64,000 nucleotides of DNA from an uncultured Bacteroidales bacterium (GTDB lineage Bacteria > Bacteroidota > Bacteroidia > Bacteroidales > Muribaculaceae): the NCBI GenBank assembly GCA_902777835.1, contig CACYVC010000007.1:45078-109077 (forward strand), given 5' to 3'. Under the pieces are notes generated by a model. It did not search any database. It was not told where the DNA came from and saw only the letters and a list, made by a program, of their open reading frames with translations. The first letter of the stretch is position 1. Every line of letters starts with the position of its first letter. Of the stretch, positions 8,804 through 17,565 are shown in pieces. The translations under genes and the position numbers were made by a program.

Positions 8804-8927
8804 GCCCCTCTTCGAGGCCCGTGGCGGGAATGTGATACTACATGTACCCCATGCCACGCAGCTCTTCGAGCCACGTGCCACGGGGTTATACATTTTGCCC
8901 TCTTCGAGGACATTGTGGCCTCTGGCC
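8804..8927 (-). repeat. Four-hairpin structured element, copy 2 (inverted)
   Basis: Read on the minus strand: H1 at 8917-8927 (GGCC-AGA-GGCC, extendable to 7 bp), H2 at 8897-8911 (GTCCTC-GAA-GAGGGC), H3 at 8847-8885 (18-bp stem, GAA loop, G-G mismatch again at pair 8) and H4 at 8804-8820, followed by CAACA. In H3, pairs 3, 6 and 11 differ from copy 1 by double, pairing-preserving substitutions, and pairs 5, 10 and 14 by wobble changes. Copies 1 and 2 face each other across 56 bp. Confidence 0.8.
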
Positions 8928-8946
8928 ACACCTTCCCGACTACTCA

Positions 8947-9102
8947 CAGCGCCCACTACGCAGCAAGGGTCGCCTGGCGGCTCAAAATTTATTGAAAATT
9001 AAATAAAAATTTAGCTCCCAGCGAATATGAAATTTTAAATCAAATTTTAATATAATTTTAAGCGAAGCGCCCATTGAGCCTCAAAGAGAAAAAAAGCAAT
9101 TT
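8947..9102. repeat. Dispersed intergenic repeat, copy B
   Basis: The first 63 nt are nearly identical to copy A at 5190-5252, and the rest aligns loosely up to the shared 'aaaaagcaatt'. It begins ~20 nt right of the four-hairpin element. Copies A and B lie on either side of the BspA-like gene in the same orientation. Nothing coding is visible between here and 9197. Confidence 0.8.
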
Positions 9103-9197
9103 TAAGCGAAGCTCACTTCGGCAATCGGTACTGGGGGTTATCCCGTGAGCAGCCACTGGCTGAAGACTTTTGCGCCACTCTATCTGCCTAACGCCCT

Positions 9198-9235
9198 AAA
9201 AGCCACCACCCCGGCGGCATGATGCGTCGGGGTGG
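9198..9235 (-). terminator. Terminator of the susC-susD operon
   Basis: On the minus strand CCACCCCGACG (9225-9235) pairs with CGCCGGGGTGG (9206-9216) with one mismatch, followed by TTTT. It lies ~30 nt past the stop of the last gene. Confidence 0.75.
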
Positions 9236-9266
9236 CGAATATATGACAGTATTTGAGCAATCCTGT

Positions 9267-10985
9267 TTAGAACAAGTTGGTCAGTCGGGGATTGATGCAA
9301 AGGCCAAGGATACGCTCCTTGTTGTTGTTGAAGTCTATCACCTTCTTCTGCACTGGGTCGTAATACTTCAAGCCAGTGGTGTAATTCTTCTCGGTGGATG
9401 CGGCGCGGAAACCGAAATAGACGAAGTGAGTGAGAGCATCAACAGCAAACTGTGTGGTATATACACCCTCATCGGCAGTGGTATTCTCGGGATTAGCCTC
9501 CATGTTGATGAAAGCAGTGTACTGGTCGTAATCTAAGCCCTGAGTAGGACCTGGCATTGGGTAGCAGGTGAAACCAGGACCCGGTGTTCCACCCTTGCAC
9601 ATCCACACATAGAGGTTGCCCAGATCCTCGTCGAGCGTGAAGGCGCGAGGCTGGGTGGCCTGCAGGACGATGGGGAATGGAATGGGACCGGTCTTGGTTG
9701 CCGAGGCCTCACCAATGTCGCTGGTGCGGAAGCGGTAAATACCATTGCCCGAGTAGTTCTTACCCCACCAGAACACGCCTGTGCGGTCCTGATAGAGACC
9801 AGTGTGGATAGCACCATAAGCAATACCATTGCCATAATAGTTGAGCATATTGTTCACGCAGAAGTAGCCTGCGATGCTCGAGAACACCGTCTGCTCACGC
9901 TCGCCACGTGTGGTGAGTGGCAAACGGCGGATACCAGTATTACGATCGGTATAATATAGGTAACCTCCCACTTGGTCGGCAAAGCCCTGGAATGGGTCGT
10001 TGAAGGCCTGACCACCCACGTTGGTGACCATTGTGCTCACATCGGTGCCGTCGGCAGTCATCACACTGATTTTACCGTCGCCCAACACACCGTTCTCGTC
10101 GTTGACATAATAGTACTGCTTGCCGCAGTCAAGGATATAGACATAATCCTTGTCCTCAACGCTGGCGAACACTAGAGTGGTGGGCATATTGCCAGAGCTT
10201 ACACCCATATCGAACGGCATGTTCTTGGTGCCAGCAGGCAACTGGCTCATATCCACGAGCTTATAGGCCTTAATATTACCGCCAAACACTGCATAATACA
10301 ATGTTGGGCAAGGAATCGACGAACCCACCTGTACGTTAACGTAGCTGTCCTCAAGGCGGCGATTCTCGCCGTTGATGTCAAACCATGTCTGTAACTCAAT
10401 CTTCTGCGAACCTATGTTCTTGAATTTGAGCTTGCCAGGGTTATCAACAGTGCCATCACTGTGGCTGTAACCTATGAACTCATTGATAACAGTGCCGTCC
10501 TCGAGCGTAGTGCCCTCTGGGAACTTCCACACATACTTGCACTCGAGGTCCTCAGGGTTAGGCAGCGCTATGTCGAGAAGCACAGTCACGTCGTTGATGA
10601 CCACAGTCTCGGCGCTCTGCTCTACCACGCTGAGCACGGGAGCGATATCATAGATGAGCAGCGGATAGGTGCGCTTGCCCACTCCATCAACAGTCAAGGT
10701 CACCTGATAGAGGCCCGCCTTAGAATACTTGTGGGTTGGGTTCTGGTCGGTCGATGTAGAGCCGTCACCGAAGTTCCAAGTCACACTGCCGCTCTTCTCG
10801 CTGGTGTTATTAAACTTGATAGTCGATACCACATAGAAATCGAGAGTATATTCATCTCCATCAACATTGTAGGTGAAGTCCACATCCTTGCCGCCAAAGT
10901 TGCCATAAACGGGTTCCTTCTCGACGCACGATGCCAACGCCAGCACCACCAATGTCATTAATGCTATATTCTTAAAGATCTTCAT
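9267..10985 (-). CDS. PKD-domain surface lipoprotein of the SusCD operon
   Basis: 572 residues. The N-terminus is a lipoprotein signal with LASC lipobox (Cys at about residue 20) followed by acidic residues, as in exported surface lipoproteins. About 40-115 is a PKD fold with the diagnostic 'VTWNFGDGSTS' and 'HKYSKAGLYQVTLTVDG' strands. A second Ig/PKD-like region spans about 120-225. The remaining ~340 residues look like a beta-propeller (repeated 'YVYILDCGKQYYY', 'YLYYTDRNTG', 'NLYVWMC'). It is the fourth gene of a susC-susD-lipoprotein-PKD operon (16-nt gap to the gene before). Members of this position usually sit on the SusCD complex and help capture substrate; whether sugar or peptide cannot be told. 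Confidence 0.85.
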   Translation of the reverse strand: MKIFKNIALMTLVVLALASCVEKEPVYGNFGGKDVDFTYNVDGDEYTLDFYVVSTIKFNNTSEKSGSVTWNFGDGSTSTDQNPTHKYSKAGLYQVTLTVDGVGKRTYPLLIYDIAPVLSVVEQSAETVVINDVTVLLDIALPNPEDLECKYVWKFPEGTTLEDGTVINEFIGYSHSDGTVDNPGKLKFKNIGSQKIELQTWFDINGENRRLEDSYVNVQVGSSIPCPTLYYAVFGGNIKAYKLVDMSQLPAGTKNMPFDMGVSSGNMPTTLVFASVEDKDYVYILDCGKQYYYVNDENGVLGDGKISVMTADGTDVSTMVTNVGGQAFNDPFQGFADQVGGYLYYTDRNTGIRRLPLTTRGEREQTVFSSIAGYFCVNNMLNYYGNGIAYGAIHTGLYQDRTGVFWWGKNYSGNGIYRFRTSDIGEASATKTGPIPFPIVLQATQPRAFTLDEDLGNLYVWMCKGGTPGPGFTCYPMPGPTQGLDYDQYTAFINMEANPENTTADEGVYTTQFAVDALTHFVYFGFRAASTEKNYTTGLKYYDPVQKKVIDFNNNKERILGLCINPRLTNLF

Positions 10986-11001
10986 AACTCAAAGTGGTGT
11001 T

Positions 11002-12051
11002 TTAGTTAAGAGAAATTTGCTTGGTCTCGGTATCTTTACCCATCTTTCCTGACTCATCAAAGACGCGGAAGGTGGGATAAAGGATGTAGTTACGGGTGAA
11101 GTTCACCGAATAGTTCTTGTCGCTGCTATTATATATCCAGTCCTGGAAAGGAATCTCGTTAATGAGGTCTTTCCAAAATGGCATATACTGGCTGCGCACC
11201 GAGGTGATGCGGCCACCGGTGTCATCGCTGTATCGACAATAAACCCAAGGGCTCGATTCATACACCTCAAAGACGTTGGCACCAGCAGGCGCCTGGTCGG
11301 GGGTGGCAACCTCATGTTCGGTCTTCACGCCAGCATCATCAACTGTGATGTAGTAGTAATGATCCACAACTTCGGTGTTCACGTACCATAAATTGCTCTT
11401 TTCACTCGACTCGGTGTGGAAAGGAATTGAGAAGCCATACTTAGTGTTGAGTTCGTCAAACTGCTCGGCAGTGAAATCGTAGTTGATATAGATGTTGCGC
11501 AGGTCGTTGTAATAAACGCTATCGCGAGTCAAATACTCAACCACATGGTCAACAAATTCCTGCTGGAAGGTTGCTGGGTAGTACATGTTGAATCGCTCAG
11601 CATCAAACTGCTCGGGGTCAACCCACGAGACAGGAGCCAGCGTTGAGGACACCTGGAAGGAATCGACAAGCACATACTCGTGTCCGTCCCACTCTGCCTT
11701 GTCATGCGAGAAGGTGGCAAGGAGCACACTGTTACGCACGGTGTCGGTAGAGTTTACTGTCTTAGTATAGGACAGCGAAGTAGTGAGTCGGCAAGTAGCG
11801 GCAGCCGAGGTGGTGCGTGTCACCAGTCCCCACACCTCGCAGTGGTCAATTTTGTGGTCGCTGCTGGTATAGTATTTTGCCTTGAAGTTGACATATCCTC
11901 CAGCCTTTGCCACGTCGCTAAGTTCCCACGACACCGTTGGCACCACTTGACCAATTTCCATATTATCGGCAAATGGGTCATCCACTGCACAAGAAGTAGT
12001 CAGTGCCACCAAGAGCGCCAGAGAACCTAATATATTAAAAATCTTCATCAT
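11002..12051 (-). CDS. Lipoprotein of unknown family in the SusCD operon
   Basis: The start at 12049-12051 (MMKIFNILGSLALLV) gives 349 residues and a proper lipoprotein signal with lipobox LTTSC; a longer frame to 12162 would overlap the susD C-terminus and is rejected. About residues 40-130 read as a beta-rich, Ig-like domain with alternating strands. The remainder has no motif I recognise. It lies 44 nt after susD and 16 nt before the PKD lipoprotein, the place where SusE/SusF-like accessory lipoproteins occur. Probably surface-exposed and part of the uptake complex. Confidence 0.8.
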   Translation of the reverse strand: MMKIFNILGSLALLVALTTSCAVDDPFADNMEIGQVVPTVSWELSDVAKAGGYVNFKAKYYTSSDHKIDHCEVWGLVTRTTSAAATCRLTTSLSYTKTVNSTDTVRNSVLLATFSHDKAEWDGHEYVLVDSFQVSSTLAPVSWVDPEQFDAERFNMYYPATFQQEFVDHVVEYLTRDSVYYNDLRNIYINYDFTAEQFDELNTKYGFSIPFHTESSEKSNLWYVNTEVVDHYYYITVDDAGVKTEHEVATPDQAPAGANVFEVYESSPWVYCRYSDDTGGRITSVRSQYMPFWKDLINEIPFQDWIYNSSDKNYSVNFTRNYILYPTFRVFDESGKMGKDTETKQISLN

Positions 12052-12095
12052 AATTCTTGAATTTATAATTGATTCATTACATTTCTTGGTGTTCA

Positions 12096-14042
12096 TTACT
12101 CGCCAGTGAGCGAGGTCACCTCGCCATAGGCGTGCGACCAAATCATGGGTTCTTGCAGCCACTTGTAGTTCTTATAGGCACCTAGACGCTGCAATTCCGA
12201 GCGGTTGTATTTCTCCTCGGTCTCGGGATCGTAGTTCAGGCGCTGAATCCAAGCGTTCTCCTTCTGTGCCTCGGTCAAGCCGTCAACCCAGTAGGGAGCA
12301 TACAAGTTATATGGACGTCGCAGGTTAGGATAGATAATCTCGTTGGCATCACCTATACCGTAGTTGTTGCGCTTGTTGCTATAATGGTAGCGGCGCATAT
12401 CAGTCCACATCTCGGGTTGATAAACCATGGCGACATATTTCTGAATCATCAAGTCGCTGAGGGTATATTCCGAAGGGTTGAAGAACCAGTGCTTATTGCC
12501 ACGATCAGTAACCTTAGGCACGCGCAGAGTGGCCTTGTTGATAGAGCCATCGGGCTTATAAGTATAGGTGTAGTACTCCTCGTTGTTGAGGAAGGAGTTA
12601 ATTTGACCTTCCCAATACTGAGCCTGAGTGAAGCCTGGAGTGCCACTCACGGTGCACTGGCCAGGATACTTATTGTCGGTGCTCTCGTTGTAGTTGGGAT
12701 TAGGATACTTCTTCAAGAAGAACTCAAGGTGACGCTCAATGTTATGCTCGGTAGCTTCTTTAGCAAGGGCACAAGCGCCAGCTTTGTCACCCAACCAGTA
12801 CAAAGCCTCAGCTTTGATGAAGTACAGCTCCTCCATTGTGAAGATGGGGTTATAACCTGTGGGGTCACCGCAATAAGCGCCCATATAGAGGTTGGGATAG
12901 TTGGCAATCTTGTAACTGGTACTCATGCCAATGTTATTCTCCAGATAGCGCATCTTGATGACCGATGCTGTGGTGTTGCTGGGTGACTGAGGACCAGTGC
13001 GAGGTATCATGAGCAGCACGCAGCGTGGGTCGTTAGCATAACCCTGGAAGCTTGATGCGGTACCACCATTGTAAGTGCCGCAGAAGCGCTCGTTGTCGGG
13101 TGCGCTGATGCCAAGCACGTCAACCATGAAGTATTTGCTTGGTATTGCACCGTCGAGCAGGTTGGCTCGCGACTCCCAGCTGTTGATCACTGGCTTTGAG
13201 AGACTCCACACGCAGTTCTCAGTACCTGTGCCACCATCAAAGTTGTAACGTGGCTCGTTGCCAAACCAGCTTCCGTACAAGAGGTCGCCCTTGCGCCACT
13301 GGTTGATGGCGGCGTCGGCGGCAGCTATAATCTTCTGGCACATGGCAGGGCTGCGGTCCACATTAGGAATGTTGCGCAGCAGCAAGCGTGCCTTGATAGC
13401 ATAGACTAGACCTTTCCATTTCTCAAGGTCACCGGCATAGACGCGGTCTTGTGACGCATCAATCTCCAGGTTGTTCTCGTTTTGAGCATAGGCAGGGTCT
13501 TCATAGAGACGTATCAGCTCGTCGGCCTCCTCAAACATCCATTTATAGATGCTCGCCTGAGTATCGTAGGTGGGAGCATTAGTCAAGTAGGCCTGAGAGC
13601 GTGGCATATCGCCAAAGGCATCGGTTGTCAACTGTGTTGACATTAGCTTGATTGTACGGGCTATCAGCTCATAGTTTGGTGAGTTGATTTCCTGTGAGTA
13701 TTCAATCAAGTTCTTGGCATTCACGCCAATGTCGTAGAAGTGGCGGCGCCACTGTGGATGGCGGTTCATGGTGAGCATCTCCCATTCGCACTTGTAGGAA
13801 TAGGCTCCCACCGAGCTTTTGCCGCCAGTGGTGAGGAACTGCGAGAAGTAGTTATAGTACTCGGCATGGTCATAATTGATTTGCTGAGCGTAGAACACTA
13901 CTACTGGCATTGCCACTTGCACATTGATGGAATGGGCCTTATCGGGATTGACATTGTTGTCAAGCATATCTTCGCAACTCACGCTTAACAAGCAGGTGAG
14001 AAGCAATATAGCTGTTATCTTAAGTTTATTCATAATTTCCAT
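12096..14042 (-). CDS. SusD/RagB-family substrate-capture lipoprotein
   Basis: 648 residues, longer than classical SusD (~550). A lipoprotein signal ends in VSC at about residue 23 (an alternative ATG at 14033 would remove three residues). Family marks include the helical TPR-like core ('YELIARTIKLMSTQLTTDAFGDMPRSQA'-type helix near residue 120, 'W.GLVYAIKARLLLR' near 215), 'MEELYFIKAEALYWLGDKAGA' around residue 400, and a C-terminal 'EMWTDMRRYHYS' block. It forms the lid over the SusC channel and binds the imported ligand. It starts 15 nt after the susC stop, which supports co-translation of the pair. Confidence 0.93.
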   Translation of the reverse strand: MEIMNKLKITAILLLTCLLSVSCEDMLDNNVNPDKAHSINVQVAMPVVVFYAQQINYDHAEYYNYFSQFLTTGGKSSVGAYSYKCEWEMLTMNRHPQWRRHFYDIGVNAKNLIEYSQEINSPNYELIARTIKLMSTQLTTDAFGDMPRSQAYLTNAPTYDTQASIYKWMFEEADELIRLYEDPAYAQNENNLEIDASQDRVYAGDLEKWKGLVYAIKARLLLRNIPNVDRSPAMCQKIIAAADAAINQWRKGDLLYGSWFGNEPRYNFDGGTGTENCVWSLSKPVINSWESRANLLDGAIPSKYFMVDVLGISAPDNERFCGTYNGGTASSFQGYANDPRCVLLMIPRTGPQSPSNTTASVIKMRYLENNIGMSTSYKIANYPNLYMGAYCGDPTGYNPIFTMEELYFIKAEALYWLGDKAGACALAKEATEHNIERHLEFFLKKYPNPNYNESTDNKYPGQCTVSGTPGFTQAQYWEGQINSFLNNEEYYTYTYKPDGSINKATLRVPKVTDRGNKHWFFNPSEYTLSDLMIQKYVAMVYQPEMWTDMRRYHYSNKRNNYGIGDANEIIYPNLRRPYNLYAPYWVDGLTEAQKENAWIQRLNYDPETEEKYNRSELQRLGAYKNYKWLQEPMIWSHAYGEVTSLTGE

Positions 14043-14057
14043 TTTTTACAAGTGTGA

Positions 14058-17000
14058 TTAGAATGATGCCTTCAAAGTGAAGTTAAAGCTACGGGTTGAG
14101 GGCACGTTGTAATTGTCAATGCCCATGCCACCGGTACCACCACTCACTGCAGCCATGATTGCAGGATCATTGCCTGAGTATTTGGTCAAGAGGAACAAGT
14201 TGCGGCCGGTGCAGTTGAGGCTCAAGTGCTTGATTGGGCACCCCTTCTTGAGGAGACTGGTGAAGTCATAGCCCAAAGTCACATAGCTCAAGCGGATGTA
14301 AGAGCCATCTTCGATGAAATTAGAAGAAACGGTGCTGAAGTAGGTCGCAATGAAGTTCTGGTCAAGGATGATGGGAGTGGTGTTGGGCGAATAGGTACCA
14401 TCACCATTGTCAACCACACCATTGAAGATTATTTCACGGTTACGATACTTGTCGTAGAGGTGATTCATGCCATTAGTGATAAGGCTGCGGCCTGTCACGT
14501 TGGCGACATCACCACCCTTGCGGCAGTCGAGAAGGAACGATGCCGATAAGCCCTTGTAGCGGAAGTTGGAACCTAAACCGAGCAGGAAGTCGGGCTCACG
14601 GTTACCAATGTATATACCTTTCTGAGCATCGATGATGGGATAACCATCGCTGTTGCAAATCACGTTTCCGTCGGGGTCACGCATGTAGTCCTTTCCAGAG
14701 AGGCCGGTAGAAGAACCGTTGAGGCGAGCCACGGGGAAGATGTCGCCATATTGTGTACCCTGAATCTCAATCACGTCGTCGGGGAGTTTCTTCACACGTC
14801 CGCGGTTAAACGAGTAGTTGAGTGTTGCTGTCCAGTCGATATCGTGGGTGCGGATGAGGTCTTGTGCAAGCGACAGCTCCACACCATGGTTCTCGATAGT
14901 ACCCTCGTTACGGGTCTGGAGGATTGTTCCTGATGCTGGCGACACACGCACACTCACAATCTGGTTATCAACAGTGGTCGAGTAGTAAGCCACATCAAGT
15001 CGGGTGCGGCTGTTGAAGAAGCGCAGGTCGGCACCAATCTCCCAAGAGCTTGTCATCTCGGGATCAAGCACGATAGCGCGTGATGTGGTGGGGTCAATGC
15101 CATATCCTGGGTCGGGGAAGGTGGTCCAACGCTTGAAGGTGTTGGTGAACAGATAAGAAGGACAGTCTTTACCAACCTTTGCCCAGTTGCCACGAATCTT
15201 ACCATAGGAGAACCAATTGTTGGTCATGTGGAATAGCTCGCTGAAGATGACACCAGCAGTTACCGATGGATAGAAATAGCTTGTGGTCTTGTTCTGTTTG
15301 AAGCGCGACGAGCCGTCGTGACGCCAGGTTCCAGATATTTGGGCAATGCCCTTATAGTCAAAACGCACCTCACCAAAGTAACCATACTTGTCGTAGGTGG
15401 AATGGTAGAGAGTCAAACCGCGATCAATATATGTCTCTGGATTGATGTTCTGCCAGCTAAAGAAGCCGTCGCCGTGTGAGTCGGTAAGAAGGAACTCATA
15501 TCCACCGAAACTGCCTTCAACGCCTTTATACTTGCGATACTCCATTCCATAGAAAATATTGAAGTTGAAATCCTCAGCAAAGGTGTGAGTATAGTTTGCG
15601 AAGAATTGAGCAGTGAGTTGCTGGCCACGTGAAGGCTGGAATGAATACTCACCAAAACGTGACTTGTTCTCGTTGAGAGCGGTCTGTACCTCCTCGTTGT
15701 TGATATCGACGAAGTCCTGCTCGTAGAAGCGAGGCACGGTATAGGCATCATAAATCGTGTATCCCTTGTCGAAGCCAATCTTGCCAGTGAACACCAGGTT
15801 CTTGATAGGCTCATAAGCGATTTGGCCGTTGAGCATGATGCGGTTGCTCTCGGTCTGGCTCTTGTCTAAATAGCGTCCGTAATAAGGAGAAACAGTTGCA
15901 CCAATGCGCTCTGTGTCGAGCAGCAGATCCCAACGGTCGTAACGACTGGCCCAGTTCACTGTGCCATCAGGAGTCACGTAGTCGGCCATATTGAAATTGC
16001 GTCCCCAGTTATAAATGGTTGACATCGAGTTGCCGAAACCTCGCGAGTGGTTGTCTATGAAATTGAGCGACATCTGGATGGTCACCTTATCCGATGGTTT
16101 ATACATTCCTTTGAGGAACGCGGTAATCTGGTTCTTGTAATCTTTGGGAACTACACCTTCGTTGCGGGTGTAAGCAACCGAGGCATAGGAGTTAAATTTC
16201 TCGGTGCCACCACTCACACTCACGCTGTACTTCTGCAACAGGCCAGTACCCAGGAAGCCACCAAGGTTGTCGTATAGCGTCTGGTCGGGCTGAATGTATG
16301 GTCCCCAACCGCCGCCGCCGCTATTCTCCTTATAAAAGCCTTTGGAACCAGGAGTGAACATACTCTGGAGCTTTGGCACGCGCATGCAGTTGCTTATTTC
16401 TATAGTAGCACTGGCGTTAACCTTGATAGTACCGTCTTTACTACCACTCTTGGTTGTGATGAGGATAACGCCGTTGGCACCCTCCTGACCATAAAGCGCG
16501 CTAGCGGCAGCACCCTTCAAGACACTCATAGTCTCAATATCGTCTGGGTTGATGTCGGCAAGCGTCGAGCCTTTACCACGAATCGCCACACCATCAACAA
16601 CCATCAGTGGCTCGTTGCTCTGAGAATTGTTTACCGAGCTGATGGCGCGAATGATGAGCTGGGTTGATGAGTTTGGAGAGCCACCACCGGTAGCAACCTG
16701 CAAACCCGCAACTTTTCCCTGAAGGGAGTTGGCGAAGTTGGCAGAGCCTCCAGCGGTAACTTGGTCACTGCTCAGTGACTGAACTGCGAAGTTCAGTTTC
16801 TTCTTCTCCTGAGTCTGACCATAGGCTGTCACCACAACTTCTTGTAGCACTTGGGAATTATCCTCCAGCTCAACGTTGATGACTTTTTGGCCATTAACCT
16901 TGATGCTAACAGGGTTCATTCCCACATAAGAGATCTCGAGGACTTCGCCGTCGTTGACCTCAATAGTGTATTTTCCGTCAATGTCGGTGGCTGTGCCACG

Positions 17001-17138
17001 AGATGTACCCTTCACCTGAACCGAGGCGCCTATAATGGTCTCGCCGTCGCTCTTCTGGGTAACAACTCCCGTCACAATGCGGGCATAGCCCGTCATCGCA
17101 ATGACCGAAAATAACAGTAGGAGTAGCTGTTTTCTCAT
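14058..17138 (-). CDS. SusC/RagA-family TonB-linked outer-membrane transporter
   Basis: 1026 residues. After the signal peptide (ends GYA) comes the carboxypeptidase-D-like domain ('GVVTQKSDGETIIGASVQVKG', split here only to show the pattern), then a TonB-box-like 'EVVVTAYGQ' at about 100. The plug follows with 'MVVDGVAIRG' and the family signature 'VLKGAAASALYGQEGANGV' around residue 205-225. The 22-strand barrel ends in Phe (LKASF), as expected for BAM recognition. It imports the substrate captured by SusD using TonB energy. First gene of a four-gene operon; no ECF sigma/anti-sigma or HTCS regulator is adjacent, so its control is not visible beyond a possible -7 element at 17264. Confidence 0.95.
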   Translation of the reverse strand: MRKQLLLLLFSVIAMTGYARIVTGVVTQKSDGETIIGASVQVKGTSRGTATDIDGKYTIEVNDGEVLEISYVGMNPVSIKVNGQKVINVELEDNSQVLQEVVVTAYGQTQEKKKLNFAVQSLSSDQVTAGGSANFANSLQGKVAGLQVATGGGSPNSSTQLIIRAISSVNNSQSNEPLMVVDGVAIRGKGSTLADINPDDIETMSVLKGAAASALYGQEGANGVILITTKSGSKDGTIKVNASATIEISNCMRVPKLQSMFTPGSKGFYKENSGGGGWGPYIQPDQTLYDNLGGFLGTGLLQKYSVSVSGGTEKFNSYASVAYTRNEGVVPKDYKNQITAFLKGMYKPSDKVTIQMSLNFIDNHSRGFGNSMSTIYNWGRNFNMADYVTPDGTVNWASRYDRWDLLLDTERIGATVSPYYGRYLDKSQTESNRIMLNGQIAYEPIKNLVFTGKIGFDKGYTIYDAYTVPRFYEQDFVDINNEEVQTALNENKSRFGEYSFQPSRGQQLTAQFFANYTHTFAEDFNFNIFYGMEYRKYKGVEGSFGGYEFLLTDSHGDGFFSWQNINPETYIDRGLTLYHSTYDKYGYFGEVRFDYKGIAQISGTWRHDGSSRFKQNKTTSYFYPSVTAGVIFSELFHMTNNWFSYGKIRGNWAKVGKDCPSYLFTNTFKRWTTFPDPGYGIDPTTSRAIVLDPEMTSSWEIGADLRFFNSRTRLDVAYYSTTVDNQIVSVRVSPASGTILQTRNEGTIENHGVELSLAQDLIRTHDIDWTATLNYSFNRGRVKKLPDDVIEIQGTQYGDIFPVARLNGSSTGLSGKDYMRDPDGNVICNSDGYPIIDAQKGIYIGNREPDFLLGLGSNFRYKGLSASFLLDCRKGGDVANVTGRSLITNGMNHLYDKYRNREIIFNGVVDNGDGTYSPNTTPIILDQNFIATYFSTVSSNFIEDGSYIRLSYVTLGYDFTSLLKKGCPIKHLSLNCTGRNLFLLTKYSGNDPAIMAAVSGGTGGMGIDNYNVPSTRSFNFTLKASF

Positions 17139-17462
17139 AATTACTTAATGTTTGTTTATATTTTATTCTTTGGTATTTATCTTTCAATATGATATTAGTT
17201 GATAATCAGCGCGACTGTGTTGTGCCACTTTCACACTTTTTGCCACGAGATTATTTCAATTTACAAACTTAATCATTTATTTTGAATACACATTAATAAA
17301 AAACAAGAAAATTCACATTTTTTTGATTTTTTAGCATTAACTACTATTTTTTACCATATTTAACAACTTAACAACTAACACATCATTTTCCGATAAAAAA
17401 TTAACAGTTTTAAGTTAAGAAAAGAAAGAGTTAAATGAAAGCAATTACAGAAGTGAAGAAAT
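17139..17462 (-). promoter_or_regulatory. Upstream region of the susC operon with possible -7 element
   Basis: AT-rich, with no ORF worth reporting. On the minus strand TAAGTTTG (17264-17271) fits TAnnTTTG, but a TTG at the right spacing is lacking, so the promoter is only tentative. It would leave a ~120-nt leader. Confidence 0.4.
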
Positions 17463-17487
17463 AAAAAAAGCGCCCGAATTGGGGCGC
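17463..17487 (-). terminator. Rho-independent terminator of the GHL10 gene
   Basis: GCGCCC-caattc-GGGCGC followed by seven T on the minus strand. It lies ~80 nt past the stop at 17566. Confidence 0.9.
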
Positions 17488-17565
17488 CTTGGTGTGATTC
17501 ATGGAAAATTGATTATATTTTTTGCATTGACCACTAATCAATTGTGCATTATGCGTTGCATTAAT

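Noticed and set aside
8333-9002. Several 60-120-codon frames with shared peptide words (PHA.QLFE)
   Set aside because: They arise from the structured hairpin element. The similarity between them is due to the repeated hairpin 3, with base changes that keep pairing rather than codons.
8003-9266. Insertion sequence or transposon remnant
   Set aside because: No transposase fragment and no target-site duplication could be seen. The repeats are structured non-coding units instead.
12052-12162. Longer N-terminus for the 11002 lipoprotein
   Set aside because: It would overlap the susD C-terminus and bury the lipobox 55 residues in.
12384-12986. 200-codon frame on the plus strand
   Set aside because: Antisense to susD, no supporting features.
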